This document shows positions 54,706-63,449 of a DNA stretch of 64,000 bases, piece after piece. The notes under the pieces were generated by a model. That model had not been told where the DNA came from. It saw only the letters and a program-made list of their open reading frames with translations, and made no database searches. The stretch is from CAVRJC01 sp963721435 (GTDB lineage Bacteria; Actinomycetota; Acidimicrobiia; IMCC26256; DASPTH01). Location of the stretch: positions 620,001-684,000 of the forward strand of contig CAVRJC010000006.1 of the NCBI GenBank assembly GCA_963721435.1, read 5' to 3'. A program made the position numbers and the translations under genes. Positions within the stretch are counted from its first letter, which is position 1; each line of letters starts with the position of its first letter.

Positions 54706-56349
54706 CTACTTCGTGAGGTAGATCCCGAGCAATGGGTGTCGGCCGTAGATGAACAGCGGGTTGCCGCCCTTGTCGGGGAGCGGCGGACCCGCGAGACCCT
54801 GCACGTTCTTCTGCGCCGCGATGAGCCACTGGATGTAGTAGCCCCACACGTTGAAGACCTGCTTGGAGAACTCCTGGTTCACCTGCTGGTAGATCTGCGT
54901 GCGCTTCGCCTGGTCGGGCTCCGAGCGGCCCTGGTCGAGGAGGGTCTGCAGCGCCGGGTCGTTGATCTTGCCGAAGTTGAGCAACGTGTTGCCGACGCTG
55001 TTCCACCACTGGTACTGGGTGTCGGGGTCCTCGCCGGGGTGGTTGCGCCAGAGCATGATGCTGAAGTTCTGGGTGACCGCGCTGATGATGAAGGCGGTCT
55101 GGTCCTCACTCTTGAGCGTGGAGTCGATCCCGGCCTTGGACAGCTGCTGCTGGATGACCTGCGCTTCCTCGGCGTTGGCCGGGTCGTTGGTGTGCTCGAG
55201 CACCACGGTGAACTGCCCGCCGTGCGCGGACTTGTACGCGGTTGCGAGCTCGGTCGCCTTCTTCAGGTTGAACTTCGGGTACCCGGGCTTCTTCAGGTAG
55301 CCGGGCACGTCTTTGTCGAACGGCCCGTCGGCGATCTGGTTGTAGCCGGCGTTGGTGACCTGGTTGATCTGATTGCGGTCGATGGCCATGGCGACGGCCA
55401 TCCGCGCGTTGAGGTCGTCGAGTGGGGCCTTGCTCGTGTTCATGAGGTAGTAGCGCACCTCACGCCGCCCCGGCTTCTCCTGCATGAGGTTGAACTGGTT
55501 GGCGAGGGGGAGCAGCTGCGTGATCTGCTGCCCGTTGGTGGTGTGGATCACGGTCAGCTGGCCGCCCTTGAACGAGTTCACGCGCTGCGCCGCTTCGAGG
55601 ACCGGCTTGAAGGTGATCTTGTCGAGGTAGGGGAGCTGGGTGCCCTTGGAGTCCTTCTGCCAGTAGTCGGGGTTCTTGGTGACCACGAGCTCCTGGTTGG
55701 GAGTCCAGTGATCGAGCTTGAACGGGCCCGTGCCGATCATCTTCGTCGCGCAGTCGGGGCTGTCGAGCTGGGCCTGCGCCACGATGCCGAGCCGGCCGCT
55801 CCCGAACAGGGCGGCGTCGAAGTCGACCCACGGCGCCTTGGTGGTGACGGTGACCGTGGTGGGGTTCGTCGCGGTGATCGACGCGACGTTGGTGAACGCG
55901 GCCCCGATCAGCGCGGCCTTGGTCCATCTCGTCATGTTGTTGGCGACGACGGTGGCGTCGAGGGCGGATCCGTCGTGGAACTTGATGCCGTCGCGGAGGA
56001 CGATGGTCCACGTGGTGTAGGCCGCGTCGTGGGTCACCGACTTCGCGAGGTACGGCACCATCACGTCCTTGGTGTTCGGCACCGTCAACGTGTCGTAGAT
56101 CGCGGCGACCACTTCGATGCCGGAGATGGCCAGGCGGGCGTCCGGCAGGCAGAAACCGCCGCCGCTCTCGGCCTCGAGGCCGTAGGTGATCTCGCCACCC
56201 GGCTTGGGGGCAGCAGCCTTGGGTGCGGCAGCGGTCGCGGCGCCGACGAAGAGCGTGCTCACGAGCGCGAGCACTGCGGTGATCACGACGGCTCGCACCG
56301 CGGCGCGCGGCCGATGCTTTCCCACTCGAACTTTCACACCGTTCGGCAT
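54706..56349 (-). CDS. oppA: peptide-binding protein, family 5 (OppA type)
   Basis: About 547 residues: a twin-Arg-less signal peptide (AVVITAVLALVSTLFVGAATA) without a lipobox Cys, then the family 5 solute-binding fold (VTHDAAYTTWTIVLRDGIKF, IGTGPFKLDHW, MAVAMAIDRNQINQV). It captures extracellular peptides or related ligands for OppBCDF. ATG 56349 is preferred; an upstream frame start at 56406 and GTG near 56340 are possible. It is divergent from the ArfB-like gene. A membrane anchor must come from elsewhere, or the signal peptide is uncleaved. Confidence 0.92.
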   Translation of the reverse strand: MPNGVKVRVGKHRPRAAVRAVVITAVLALVSTLFVGAATAAAPKAAAPKPGGEITYGLEAESGGGFCLPDARLAISGIEVVAAIYDTLTVPNTKDVMVPYLAKSVTHDAAYTTWTIVLRDGIKFHDGSALDATVVANNMTRWTKAALIGAAFTNVASITATNPTTVTVTTKAPWVDFDAALFGSGRLGIVAQAQLDSPDCATKMIGTGPFKLDHWTPNQELVVTKNPDYWQKDSKGTQLPYLDKITFKPVLEAAQRVNSFKGGQLTVIHTTNGQQITQLLPLANQFNLMQEKPGRREVRYYLMNTSKAPLDDLNARMAVAMAIDRNQINQVTNAGYNQIADGPFDKDVPGYLKKPGYPKFNLKKATELATAYKSAHGGQFTVVLEHTNDPANAEEAQVIQQQLSKAGIDSTLKSEDQTAFIISAVTQNFSIMLWRNHPGEDPDTQYQWWNSVGNTLLNFGKINDPALQTLLDQGRSEPDQAKRTQIYQQVNQEFSKQVFNVWGYYIQWLIAAQKNVQGLAGPPLPDKGGNPLFIYGRHPLLGIYLTK

Positions 56350-56421
56350 GCGTCCGGCCCCCCAAGGCATCGACGTCTGGTTGTTACCCGTCGGTAGCGT
56401 ACCCAAGTCGGTGGATTCTGT

Positions 56422-56432
56422 ACCGTCACGGT
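56422..56432. promoter_or_regulatory. palindrome ACCGTCACGGT immediately before arfB
   Basis: A perfect 11-bp palindrome touching the GTG start of the ArfB-like gene, in the divergent gap to oppA. Because no Shine-Dalgarno is visible there, the gene may be leaderless and the palindrome could be an operator or chance. Confidence 0.35.
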
Positions 56433-56852
56433 GTGAAAGAGGGGTTTCTGCGGGTCACGCCGAGCTGTGCGATCGCGAGCGACGAGCTCGAGTGGCGGAC
56501 GACGACCTCGGGTGGCCCCGGTGGCCAGCACGCCAACCGGTCCGACACCCGGGTGGAGGTGTTGTTCCGGGTCGAAGACTCGGCCTCGCTCGGCCCGCGC
56601 CAACGGGCGCGGCTGCTCGAGCGGCTCGGCCCGGTGGTGCGGGCGACTGCCGCCGACACCCGGTCACAGTCGCGGAACCGTGAGCTTGCTCGCGATCGAC
56701 TGCGCGGGAAGCTGGCCGAGGGGCTCAAGGTCCTGCCGTCCCGGCGCCCGACCCGGCCGTCCCGCGCGGCCAAGCGGGCCCGGCTCGACGACAAGCGCCG
56801 CCAGGCGCAACGGAAGCAGGCGCGCCGCCCGCCGCGGGCGGACGACCACTGA
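56433..56852 (+). CDS. arfB: ArfB-type peptidyl-tRNA hydrolase (ribosome rescue)
   Basis: A 139-residue release-factor-like protein. The catalytic GGQ is in SGGPGGQHANRSDTRVEV (about residue 32). The C-terminal ~45 residues are Lys/Arg-rich (RLDDKRRQAQRKQARRPP) and would sit in the empty mRNA channel. It frees stalled ribosomes without a stop codon. Length and motifs match ArfB/YaeJ. Its TGA overlaps the ATG of the next gene. Confidence 0.9.
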   Translation: MKEGFLRVTPSCAIASDELEWRTTTSGGPGGQHANRSDTRVEVLFRVEDSASLGPRQRARLLERLGPVVRATAADTRSQSRNRELARDRLRGKLAEGLKVLPSRRPTRPSRAAKRARLDDKRRQAQRKQARRPPRADDH

Positions 56853-57940
56853 TGCACGTCTTCATCTCCATCCTGTGGTTCGCGCTCGGCGTGGTGTTGC
56901 TGCTGCTCGTCCTCGACTCCGCGCTGCGCACCTTCGTGCTCCCTCGCGGCGAGGCGCCCACGATGACGCGCGCGGTGTTCATCGGCGTGCGATGGGTCTT
57001 CAACCGGATCGCGGGGATGTTCCGGACCTACGACGGCCGCGATCGCGTCATGGCGCTGTACGCCCCGATCGGGCTGTTCATCCTGCCGCTCGTGTGGCTC
57101 GTGGTGTCAGTCCTCGCGTTCACCGCGATGTTCCACGCGTTGGGAGTGCGCGGCTTCGAGCGCGCGTTCGAGATGAGTGGGTCGTCGCTGCCGACGCTCG
57201 GCTTCGTGCGGCCGCCCGACCTGGCCACGCACATCCTCGCGTTCGTCGAGGCGATCCTCGGCCTCGCGGTGCTCGCGCTGCTGATCAGCTACCTCCCGAC
57301 GATCTACGGCGCGTTCTCCCGGCGCGAGGTGCTCGTGGCCCAGCTCGCGAGCTACGCCGAGCCGCCGTCGGGAGTTCAGATCCTGATTCGCGCCCGCCAG
57401 ATGGAGCGGTTCTCGTTGCTCGACTCTCTCTGGGTCTCGTGGCAGCAGTGGTTCGCCGAGGTGGAGGAGACGCACACGTCGCTCGGCGTGCTCAGCTTCT
57501 TCCGGTCTCCGCTGGCGCGGCGCTCGTGGATCACGGCCGCGGGCGCGATCCTCGACGCGGCCAGTCTGCGGCAGTCGGCGCTGGACCTCCCGTTCGGTCC
57601 CGAAGCCGGCCTGTGCATCCGCGGCGGCTTCGTGGCGCTGCGCGAGATCGGGGACTACTTCGACATCCCGTTCGACCCCGACGCGACCTACGAAGACCCG
57701 ATCAGCATCACCAAGGAGGAGTTCCTGGAGGCCTGCGACCAGCTCGTCGCGGCCGGGCTCCCCGTGCGTGAGGACCGGGAGGACGCCTGGAAGCAATTCC
57801 GAGGCTGGCGTGTGAACTACGACAGCGTGCTCGTCGGGCTCGCGGGCTTCCTCATGGCGCCGTACGCGCCGTGGTCGTCGGACCGTTCGCTGGCGTACCG
57901 GCGCCCGCGGTTGCGTCGCAAGCACCCGCGCTCTGTGTAG
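56852..57940 (+). CDS. putative two-helix ion-channel-like membrane protein
   Basis: A 362-residue protein overlapping the arfB stop. Two N-terminal hydrophobic helices (about residues 3-25 and 70-95) and a third at 125-150 flank a pore-loop-like segment SGSSLPTLGFVRP. This resembles but does not equal the K+ channel selectivity filter (TVGYG). The C-terminal ~200 residues are soluble and helical, with no recognised domain. It may be an ion channel of a divergent family; function is unproved. Confidence 0.65.
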   Translation: MHVFISILWFALGVVLLLLVLDSALRTFVLPRGEAPTMTRAVFIGVRWVFNRIAGMFRTYDGRDRVMALYAPIGLFILPLVWLVVSVLAFTAMFHALGVRGFERAFEMSGSSLPTLGFVRPPDLATHILAFVEAILGLAVLALLISYLPTIYGAFSRREVLVAQLASYAEPPSGVQILIRARQMERFSLLDSLWVSWQQWFAEVEETHTSLGVLSFFRSPLARRSWITAAGAILDAASLRQSALDLPFGPEAGLCIRGGFVALREIGDYFDIPFDPDATYEDPISITKEEFLEACDQLVAAGLPVREDREDAWKQFRGWRVNYDSVLVGLAGFLMAPYAPWSSDRSLAYRRPRLRRKHPRSV

Positions 57941-57958
57941 CTCACCCGGACAGCCGGC

Positions 57959-58753
57959 TCAGAAGATCCAGGTCTCGGGCGCATCCACGGTCTCGTCGAG
58001 CCGGATGAACCACTCGGTGCCGAACGCGACGCGGAACGCGTCGTCCGGGAGGGCGAGGAAGAAGGAGTCGGGCGTGATCTGCGAGGCGTGGGCGGCCATG
58101 GCCGCGCGCTTGCGTTCGAGGTAACCGCTGACGTCGACCGTGGTCGTGATGCGCTCACTGGCGACGCCGAGCTCGATCTCGTCGGGGTCGGGGAGGTCGA
58201 CCGCGTCGGGCGCGGCCTCGAGGGCCGCGGCGCGGAGCGTGACGACATGATCGCGGTCGATGGTCGCGGCGTAGACGCGGCCGGGCGGTGCGAGCTCGGC
58301 GGCGCGCAGCCCGACGCGGTGCACCTGGATGTGGTCGGGGTGCCCGTAGTTGCCGCGTTCGTCGTAGGTGGTGAAGGCTGCGGGGCGTTCCTCGTCGAGG
58401 ATGAGGGCCAGGCGCGCCGCGGCTTCGTCCACATCGGCCGACCAGAACGAGCCGGCGTCGTGGATCGTCTCGGTGTCGGCCATCCCGGAGTCGCGGTAGC
58501 CGAGGAATTCCACGCGGCTCACGCCGAGGATCTGCGCCGCACCGCGCGTCTCCCCTTCTCGGCGTTCGGCGAGCGTCTCGTGGGGGTCGAGCACGCCGTC
58601 GTCGACCTCACCGATGTCGCCGCGCGTCGCGAACACGAGCACGACCCGGTGACCTTCCGCGGCCGCGCGGGCGATGGTGCCGCCCATGATGATGCTCTCG
58701 TCGTCGGGATGCGCGTGGAACGCGACGAGCGTGCCGGGGCTCGGATCGACCAT
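57959..58753 (-). CDS. PIG-L family N-acetylglucosaminyl deacetylase-like
   Basis: A 264-residue zinc deacetylase. HAHPDDESIIMGG (residue 14) and YGHPDHIQVH (near residue 140) provide the zinc ligands and catalytic Asp of the PIG-L/MshB/Mca group. In actinobacteria these process mycothiol intermediates or glycosylated compounds; the exact one is not decidable here. ATG 58753 gives the normal N terminus. The other side of the divergent gap holds the cold-shock gene. Confidence 0.88.
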   Translation of the reverse strand: MVDPSPGTLVAFHAHPDDESIIMGGTIARAAAEGHRVVLVFATRGDIGEVDDGVLDPHETLAERREGETRGAAQILGVSRVEFLGYRDSGMADTETIHDAGSFWSADVDEAAARLALILDEERPAAFTTYDERGNYGHPDHIQVHRVGLRAAELAPPGRVYAATIDRDHVVTLRAAALEAAPDAVDLPDPDEIELGVASERITTTVDVSGYLERKRAAMAAHASQITPDSFFLALPDDAFRVAFGTEWFIRLDETVDAPETWIF

Positions 58754-58899
58754 GCACAGATCGTCGCACACGACGCCCCGAACGCGAGACCCGCGAGGAC
58801 ACTCGCAAGGGTGGTCGACACACTGCTACGGTGCTCCGACCAGACAGGCGTGTGCGGGTGCGAGCCGGTGCACGTGCAACGGAGATAGGGAGCAAGGCG

Positions 58900-59100
58900 T
58901 TGGCAACAGGCAGTGTGAAATGGTTCAACGCGGAGAAGGGCTACGGCTTCATCTCTCGTGAGGACGGGCCCGACGTGTTCGTGCACTTCTCGGCCATTCA
59001 GGGATCCGGCTACCGGAGCCTCGAAGAGGGACAAGCCGTCGAGTTCGACGTCGGTCCCGGCCGGAAGGGCGAGGAAGCCCAGAACGTCCGCGTGATCTGA
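58900..59100 (+). CDS. cold-shock protein
   Basis: A 66-residue OB-fold RNA chaperone with RNP1 (KGYGFIS) and RNP2 (VFVHFSAI), so full CspA-family length. TTG 58900 is the start: upstream in-frame codons do not fit the family and AGGGAG lies about 9 bases before it. The 146-bp gap to the divergent deacetylase would include a ~100-nt leader of the kind cold-shock genes use, but I could not fix a structure. Confidence 0.92.
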   Translation: MATGSVKWFNAEKGYGFISREDGPDVFVHFSAIQGSGYRSLEEGQAVEFDVGPGRKGEEAQNVRVI

Positions 59101-59113
59101 GCCCCAACGCCGC

Positions 59114-59130
59114 GCGGCGCTCGGCGCCGC
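59114..59130. terminator. bidirectional hairpin between csp and HAD genes
   Basis: GCGGCGC (59114-59120), loop TCG, GCGCCGC (59124-59130): a perfect 7-bp GC stem between two convergent stops at 59100 and 59137. No T-tract. Confidence 0.5.
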
Positions 59131-59136
59131 ATGTCG

Positions 59137-59859
59137 TCAGAGCAATTCGAGCAGGACGTTGAGGTCGCGCGCCCGGACCACGTGACTCGCTTCGACCACG
59201 TCGGGAGCGGGTGCGGTCGTGTCGGGCCAGTGCCCGTCGCGCTCGAGGTACACAGGAGTCATGCCGAGCGCGCGCGGTCCTTCCACGTCGGGGCCCCAGG
59301 TGTCGCCGACGAAGACGGTGCCGTGCGGGTCGGCACCGAGCTGCTCGAGTGTCGAGCGGAAGATCCTGGGATGGGGCTTCCGCGCGCCCGCCCACGCCGA
59401 GGAGACGACGACGTCCACCGCGTCGCCGAAGCCGGCTTCGGCCACCGCGGGCTCGAGATCCCAGTCCCAGTTGGAGCAGATCGCGAGCCGAAGGCCGCGG
59501 CTCCGCAGCGCCGCGAGCACCGGCGCGGCGTCGGCGTAAGGCTCGAGCACGCGCGCGGCGCGCCCGGCGTGCAGCTTGGCGAGGATCACCTCGTACTCAC
59601 CGGGGTGGACGTCGGCTTCGGCGAGCATGCCGAGCAGCCGGGTCTGTTGCCAGGCCACGTAGTCCTCGCGGCTGCCGGATGCGTGGCCGTGCTCGATCCC
59701 GTCGATGTCGCCGCTCCAGAAGATCTCGCTGAGGTGGCTCGGGAGCTCGTAGCCGTGCTCGCTCATCACGTCGTTGATGTGGAATGGCGCGACGTCGCGC
59801 GCGAGGGTCCCGTAGAAGTCGAACAGCACCGCGCGGAATTCCGGCTGTCCTCTGCGCAT
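59137..59859 (-). CDS. HAD-family phosphatase
   Basis: A 240-residue haloacid-dehalogenase-fold hydrolase. Motif I is FDFYGTLARD near the N terminus, motif II CSNWDWDL, motif III Lys in GARKPHPRIF and motif IV VFVGDTWGPDVEGP. A helical cap domain sits between motifs I and II. It probably dephosphorylates a small metabolite. ATG 59859; divergent from the GGDEF/EAL gene with a 70-bp gap. Confidence 0.9.
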   Translation of the reverse strand: MRRGQPEFRAVLFDFYGTLARDVAPFHINDVMSEHGYELPSHLSEIFWSGDIDGIEHGHASGSREDYVAWQQTRLLGMLAEADVHPGEYEVILAKLHAGRAARVLEPYADAAPVLAALRSRGLRLAICSNWDWDLEPAVAEAGFGDAVDVVVSSAWAGARKPHPRIFRSTLEQLGADPHGTVFVGDTWGPDVEGPRALGMTPVYLERDGHWPDTTAPAPDVVEASHVVRARDLNVLLELL

Positions 59860-59929
59860 CCGAGCGATTGTCGCGCACGGTCCCTGACGCCGGCTCAAGC
59901 CGGAGGAACAGTGCGACGACACTAGGCGG

Positions 59930-61429
59930 GTGAACCCGTTGCTCCTCGGGGCCGTCGTTGCGGCAGTGATCGTCGCCGTCATCGCGACCATCGCCGCCAT
60001 CCGTGCCGGCAACCGCGCGCGGCGGGCGGCGGCGCTCGTGAGCCAGCTCCTCGAGCCGGTCGAGGTCACGGCGATGGTGTTGCCCGACGACGTGCATCGA
60101 GACGCGGCCGCCGTGGGCGACCGGCGCGCCGACGCACGGACCACCGACCGGTCCAACGCGACGCGTATCCCCGTGCTCGACCTCGATCGGCTCCGCGTCT
60201 GGCTCACCGAGGGCGACGTCGAGATGGGCCGCATCGCTGTCGTCTCCGTGGAGATCGACAACCTCGCGTCGGTGTACGACCGCTTCGGCGCCCGCGCGGG
60301 TGGCGAGCTCGTCGAGTCGATCACGCAGCGGCTGCGTACGCTGACCCGTCCGCGTGACGTCGTCGCGCACGTCAACCAGGACCGCTTCGTGCTCGTGTGC
60401 CGCGACGTGCCCGACCGCGCCGCGGCTGAAGCACTGAGCCAACGCGTCGCGCTGGGCGTGTCACACCCGTCGGTGCTCGTCGCGGGAGTCGCCGAGGTCA
60501 GCGCGAGCATTGGCGTCGCGCTCGCGGCCGGCAACGACGAGAGCCCGCAGAGTGTGTTGCGCCGCGCGGTCGAGGCGGGGAAGCGGGCACGCGAGCTCGG
60601 GGGGGGTCGCGTCGAGATCGCGCCGGCAGTCGTGTCGTCGCACCTGTCGGAGGGCGAGCTCGCGACATCGATCGCGCGTGACGAGCTGCGGCTCCACTAT
60701 CTCCCGATCGTCAGCTGCGCCACCGGGCGGGTGGCGGGCTTCGAAGCATTGGTGCGCTGGGAGCACGCGCAACGTGGGCTGCTTCCCGCGTCGGAGTTCG
60801 TCGGCGACGCCGAGCGCACCGGCGCGATCGTCGCCATCGGCAATTGGGCCCTCGAAGAGGGCTGCCGACAGCTCGCGGAGTGGCATGCGGGCGACGGCGC
60901 CACCCTGAAGCTCAACGTCAACGTCGCGGCGCGGCAGTTCGCGGAGCCGACCCTGCCGGCGCAGGTCAAGCGGATCATCAACGAGAGTGGCGTCGTACCC
61001 GGTGACGTCTGGCTGGAGATCACCGAGGAGACCCTGCTCCAGGACCGCGACACCGCCGACCGCGCGCTGCGGCAGCTCCACGAGGTCGGCGTCCGTCTCG
61101 TGATCGACGACTTCGGATCAGGCGCGTCGTCGCTCGTGTCGTTGAAGCACTATCCGATCGATGCGATCAAGATCGACCCGTCCTTCGTGGCCGATCTCGG
61201 ACGCGATCGCGACGGCGACGCGATCTGCAGTGCGATCGTCGCGCTCGCGCACTCACTCGGGCTCTGCGCGATCGCCGAGGGTGTCGAGACCCTCGACCAG
61301 TTCGCGGCGTTGCGCGCGCTCGGGTGCGACCTCGCGCAGGGTCACGTGTTCGGGCCCGCCCGTCCGGCGGCCGAGTTCGGCGCGACGCCCGCGGCGACGC
61401 TCGGGGTCGTGCGCGCGCCCACAGAGTGA
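59930..61429 (+). CDS. GGDEF/EAL-domain protein, degenerate GGDEF
   Basis: A 499-residue membrane-anchored regulator of cyclic-di-GMP. An N-terminal helix (about residues 4-26) and linker precede a GGDEF-like domain (about 85-230) in which the catalytic GGDEF is replaced by NQDRF, so synthesis is unlikely. The EAL domain (about 235-485) keeps FEALVRW, LNVNVAARQF, LEITEE, VIDDFGSG, KIDPSF and AIAEGVET, so it should be a phosphodiesterase that breaks down c-di-GMP. GTG start. Confidence 0.9.
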   Translation: MNPLLLGAVVAAVIVAVIATIAAIRAGNRARRAAALVSQLLEPVEVTAMVLPDDVHRDAAAVGDRRADARTTDRSNATRIPVLDLDRLRVWLTEGDVEMGRIAVVSVEIDNLASVYDRFGARAGGELVESITQRLRTLTRPRDVVAHVNQDRFVLVCRDVPDRAAAEALSQRVALGVSHPSVLVAGVAEVSASIGVALAAGNDESPQSVLRRAVEAGKRARELGGGRVEIAPAVVSSHLSEGELATSIARDELRLHYLPIVSCATGRVAGFEALVRWEHAQRGLLPASEFVGDAERTGAIVAIGNWALEEGCRQLAEWHAGDGATLKLNVNVAARQFAEPTLPAQVKRIINESGVVPGDVWLEITEETLLQDRDTADRALRQLHEVGVRLVIDDFGSGASSLVSLKHYPIDAIKIDPSFVADLGRDRDGDAICSAIVALAHSLGLCAIAEGVETLDQFAALRALGCDLAQGHVFGPARPAAEFGATPAATLGVVRAPTE

Positions 61430-61508
61430 ATTCGGCCGAGTGACTTCGTCCGGCCGCGGCCGCTGACTGAGCGTCGGCGCACCTGCCGAGTACCCTCCGG
61501 CGCCAGCA

Positions 61509-62988
61509 ATGGTCAGAATTCGCGTCGCGCTCACGCTGGTGGTCCTGCTCGCGGGCCTGCAGCTCGCGTCGTGGGCGCACGGCCCCGGAGCCGCAGTCGC
61601 GGCCGACGTCGCCGGGGCAGTTCCGACCATCTCCTGGGCCCGCTGCGGCGCACTCGAGTGCTCGACGCTCGTCGTCCCGCTCGACTACACCGCGCCTGAC
61701 GGCCCCACCATCGACCTCGCGGTCGTTCGGCGACCGGCGTCCGATCCCTCGCGACGCATCGGTGCGTTGGTCGTGAACCCGGGCGGTCCCGGCGTCCCCG
61801 CCATCGACTACCTGCCGCGCCAGCGTCGGCTCGTTCCCGCGCGCAGTGCGGGACCGCTTCGACATCGTCGCCTTCGATCCCCGCGGTGTGGGCAAGAGCG
61901 GTCAGATCACGTGCGCCGACAGCCTCGATCCGCTGTTCGACGAGGCATTCTCACCGCGGAGCGACGCCGAGCGGGCCGCGCTCGTGGCCGCGGCGAGCGC
62001 GGTGGCTGCCGGGTGCGCGGATCACAGCGGGGCGCTGCTCGCGCACGTTTCGACCCAGGACACCGCGCGCGACCTCGACCGGTTGCGCGTCGCACTCGGC
62101 GACAAGCGGCTCAACTTCCTCGGCAGCTCGTACGGCAGCTATCTCGGCGCGTTGTACGTGACGCTGTTCCCGCAACGGGTCCGCGCGACGGTGCTCGACG
62201 GCGCCATCGATCCCGAGCAGTCGTCGGCCGACGCGCTCGTGAGCCAGGCCACCGGCTTCGAGGACGAGCTCGACGCATTCCTTGCCGACTGCGACGCCCG
62301 CCACGAGTGCTCGTTCGCGGCCGGGCAGGAGAGCGCGGAGGTGGCATACGACGCGTTGCGGGCGCGTGCGGCGCGCACGTCGATCGCGGCGAAGGGGTCG
62401 AACGGCCGCCGGCTCAACGAGACTCGGTTCGACGCCGCGGTGCTCGAGACGCTCTACGAGGGACGGCCGGCGTGGCCAGGCCTGGCGGACGCGCTCACGC
62501 GCGCCGATCGCGGGGACGCGTCGGACCTGCTCGCACGGGCAGACTCGTTCGTCTGGCGACACGCCGACGGCACGCAGTCGCACGTGCTCGACGCGTTCTG
62601 GGCGATCAGCTGCCTCGACGGTCCCGCGCCGGGACCGCTCGGCGCGACGGGGCTGGAGCGGCTCGCCGCGCTCTCGGCCCCGCGGCTCGGCGCGTTCGTC
62701 GCCAACAACAGCGTCATCTGCTCGGTGTGGCCGGTCGCACCGGTCGCACCACCTCCGGTCGTCGACGCGAACGCCGCACCCACGGTGCTCATCGTCGGCG
62801 CGACCGGCGATCCCGCGACCCCGCTCGCCGGCGGGCGTCAGATGCAGCGCGTGCTCGGGAACGCGCGGCTCCTCGTCGTCGACGGCTACCGCCACACGTC
62901 GTTCATCAGCGGGAACCGATGCGTCGACGACGTGGTCACGAGCTATCTCGTCGACCGCACACTGCCCGTACGCGGGACGCGCTGCTAG
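61509..62988 (+). CDS. secreted TAP-like alpha/beta hydrolase (frame break)
   Basis: A ~493-residue exported hydrolase. A signal peptide (residues 1-35) precedes a hydrolase core: VNPGGPGV, FDPRGVGKSG and nucleophile GSSYGSYLG. A C-terminal TAP-like domain has GATGDPATPLAGGRQM and the catalytic His in DGYRHTSF. The family includes secreted tripeptidyl aminopeptidases and esterases. A break at about 61840 separates the two halves; restoring a GC pair gives PARAVRDRFDIVAFDPRG. Confidence 0.87.
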
Positions 62989-63449
62989 TCGCGAGCCCGC
63001 AGGATCTCGGCGTCGATCGTGATGTCGGTCGTGACGCTGTTGGCGATGTAGCACTCGCGGTGCCCGACCTCGACGAGGTGGAGCACACGCGCGTCGGTGA
63101 CATCGCTGCGCACGGTGATGCGCGGCCGCAGCGTGATGCGGGTGATGCGAACCGGGCGGTCGCCCTCGGGCATCTCGCCGACCGCGTCGTCGTGGTACGC
63201 GACCACGTCGATCCGCGCCCGCGCGGCGGCGGCGAGGAACGAGAGCATCTGGCACGACGACGCCGAGAGCACGAACAGCTGCTCGGGGTTGAGACGCGTG
63301 CCGTCGCCGCGAAACGCGGGGTCACCGGAGAGGTCGAGCGCGGTCGCGACCGGTGCCACCCGCGCGGTGTGGCCGCGGTCGTAGTGGTCGTAGCCGACCC
63401 CGGTGGAGCCCTCCCAGCTGACGGTGGTGGCGTAGCGATGGGTGGTCAT
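62985..63449 (-). CDS. OsmC/Ohr-family peroxiredoxin-like protein
   Basis: A 154-residue protein with the OsmC fold: NPEQLFVLSASSCQMLSFLAAA includes one catalytic Cys, and TDITIDAEIL ends it. The second Cys lies in VEVGHRECYIANSV. It probably reduces organic hydroperoxides. ATG 63449 overlaps the methyltransferase stop by 4 bp, so they form an operon. It converges with the TAP-like hydrolase with a 4-bp overlap. Confidence 0.88.
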   Translation of the reverse strand: MTTHRYATTVSWEGSTGVGYDHYDRGHTARVAPVATALDLSGDPAFRGDGTRLNPEQLFVLSASSCQMLSFLAAAARARIDVVAYHDDAVGEMPEGDRPVRITRITLRPRITVRSDVTDARVLHLVEVGHRECYIANSVTTDITIDAEILRARD

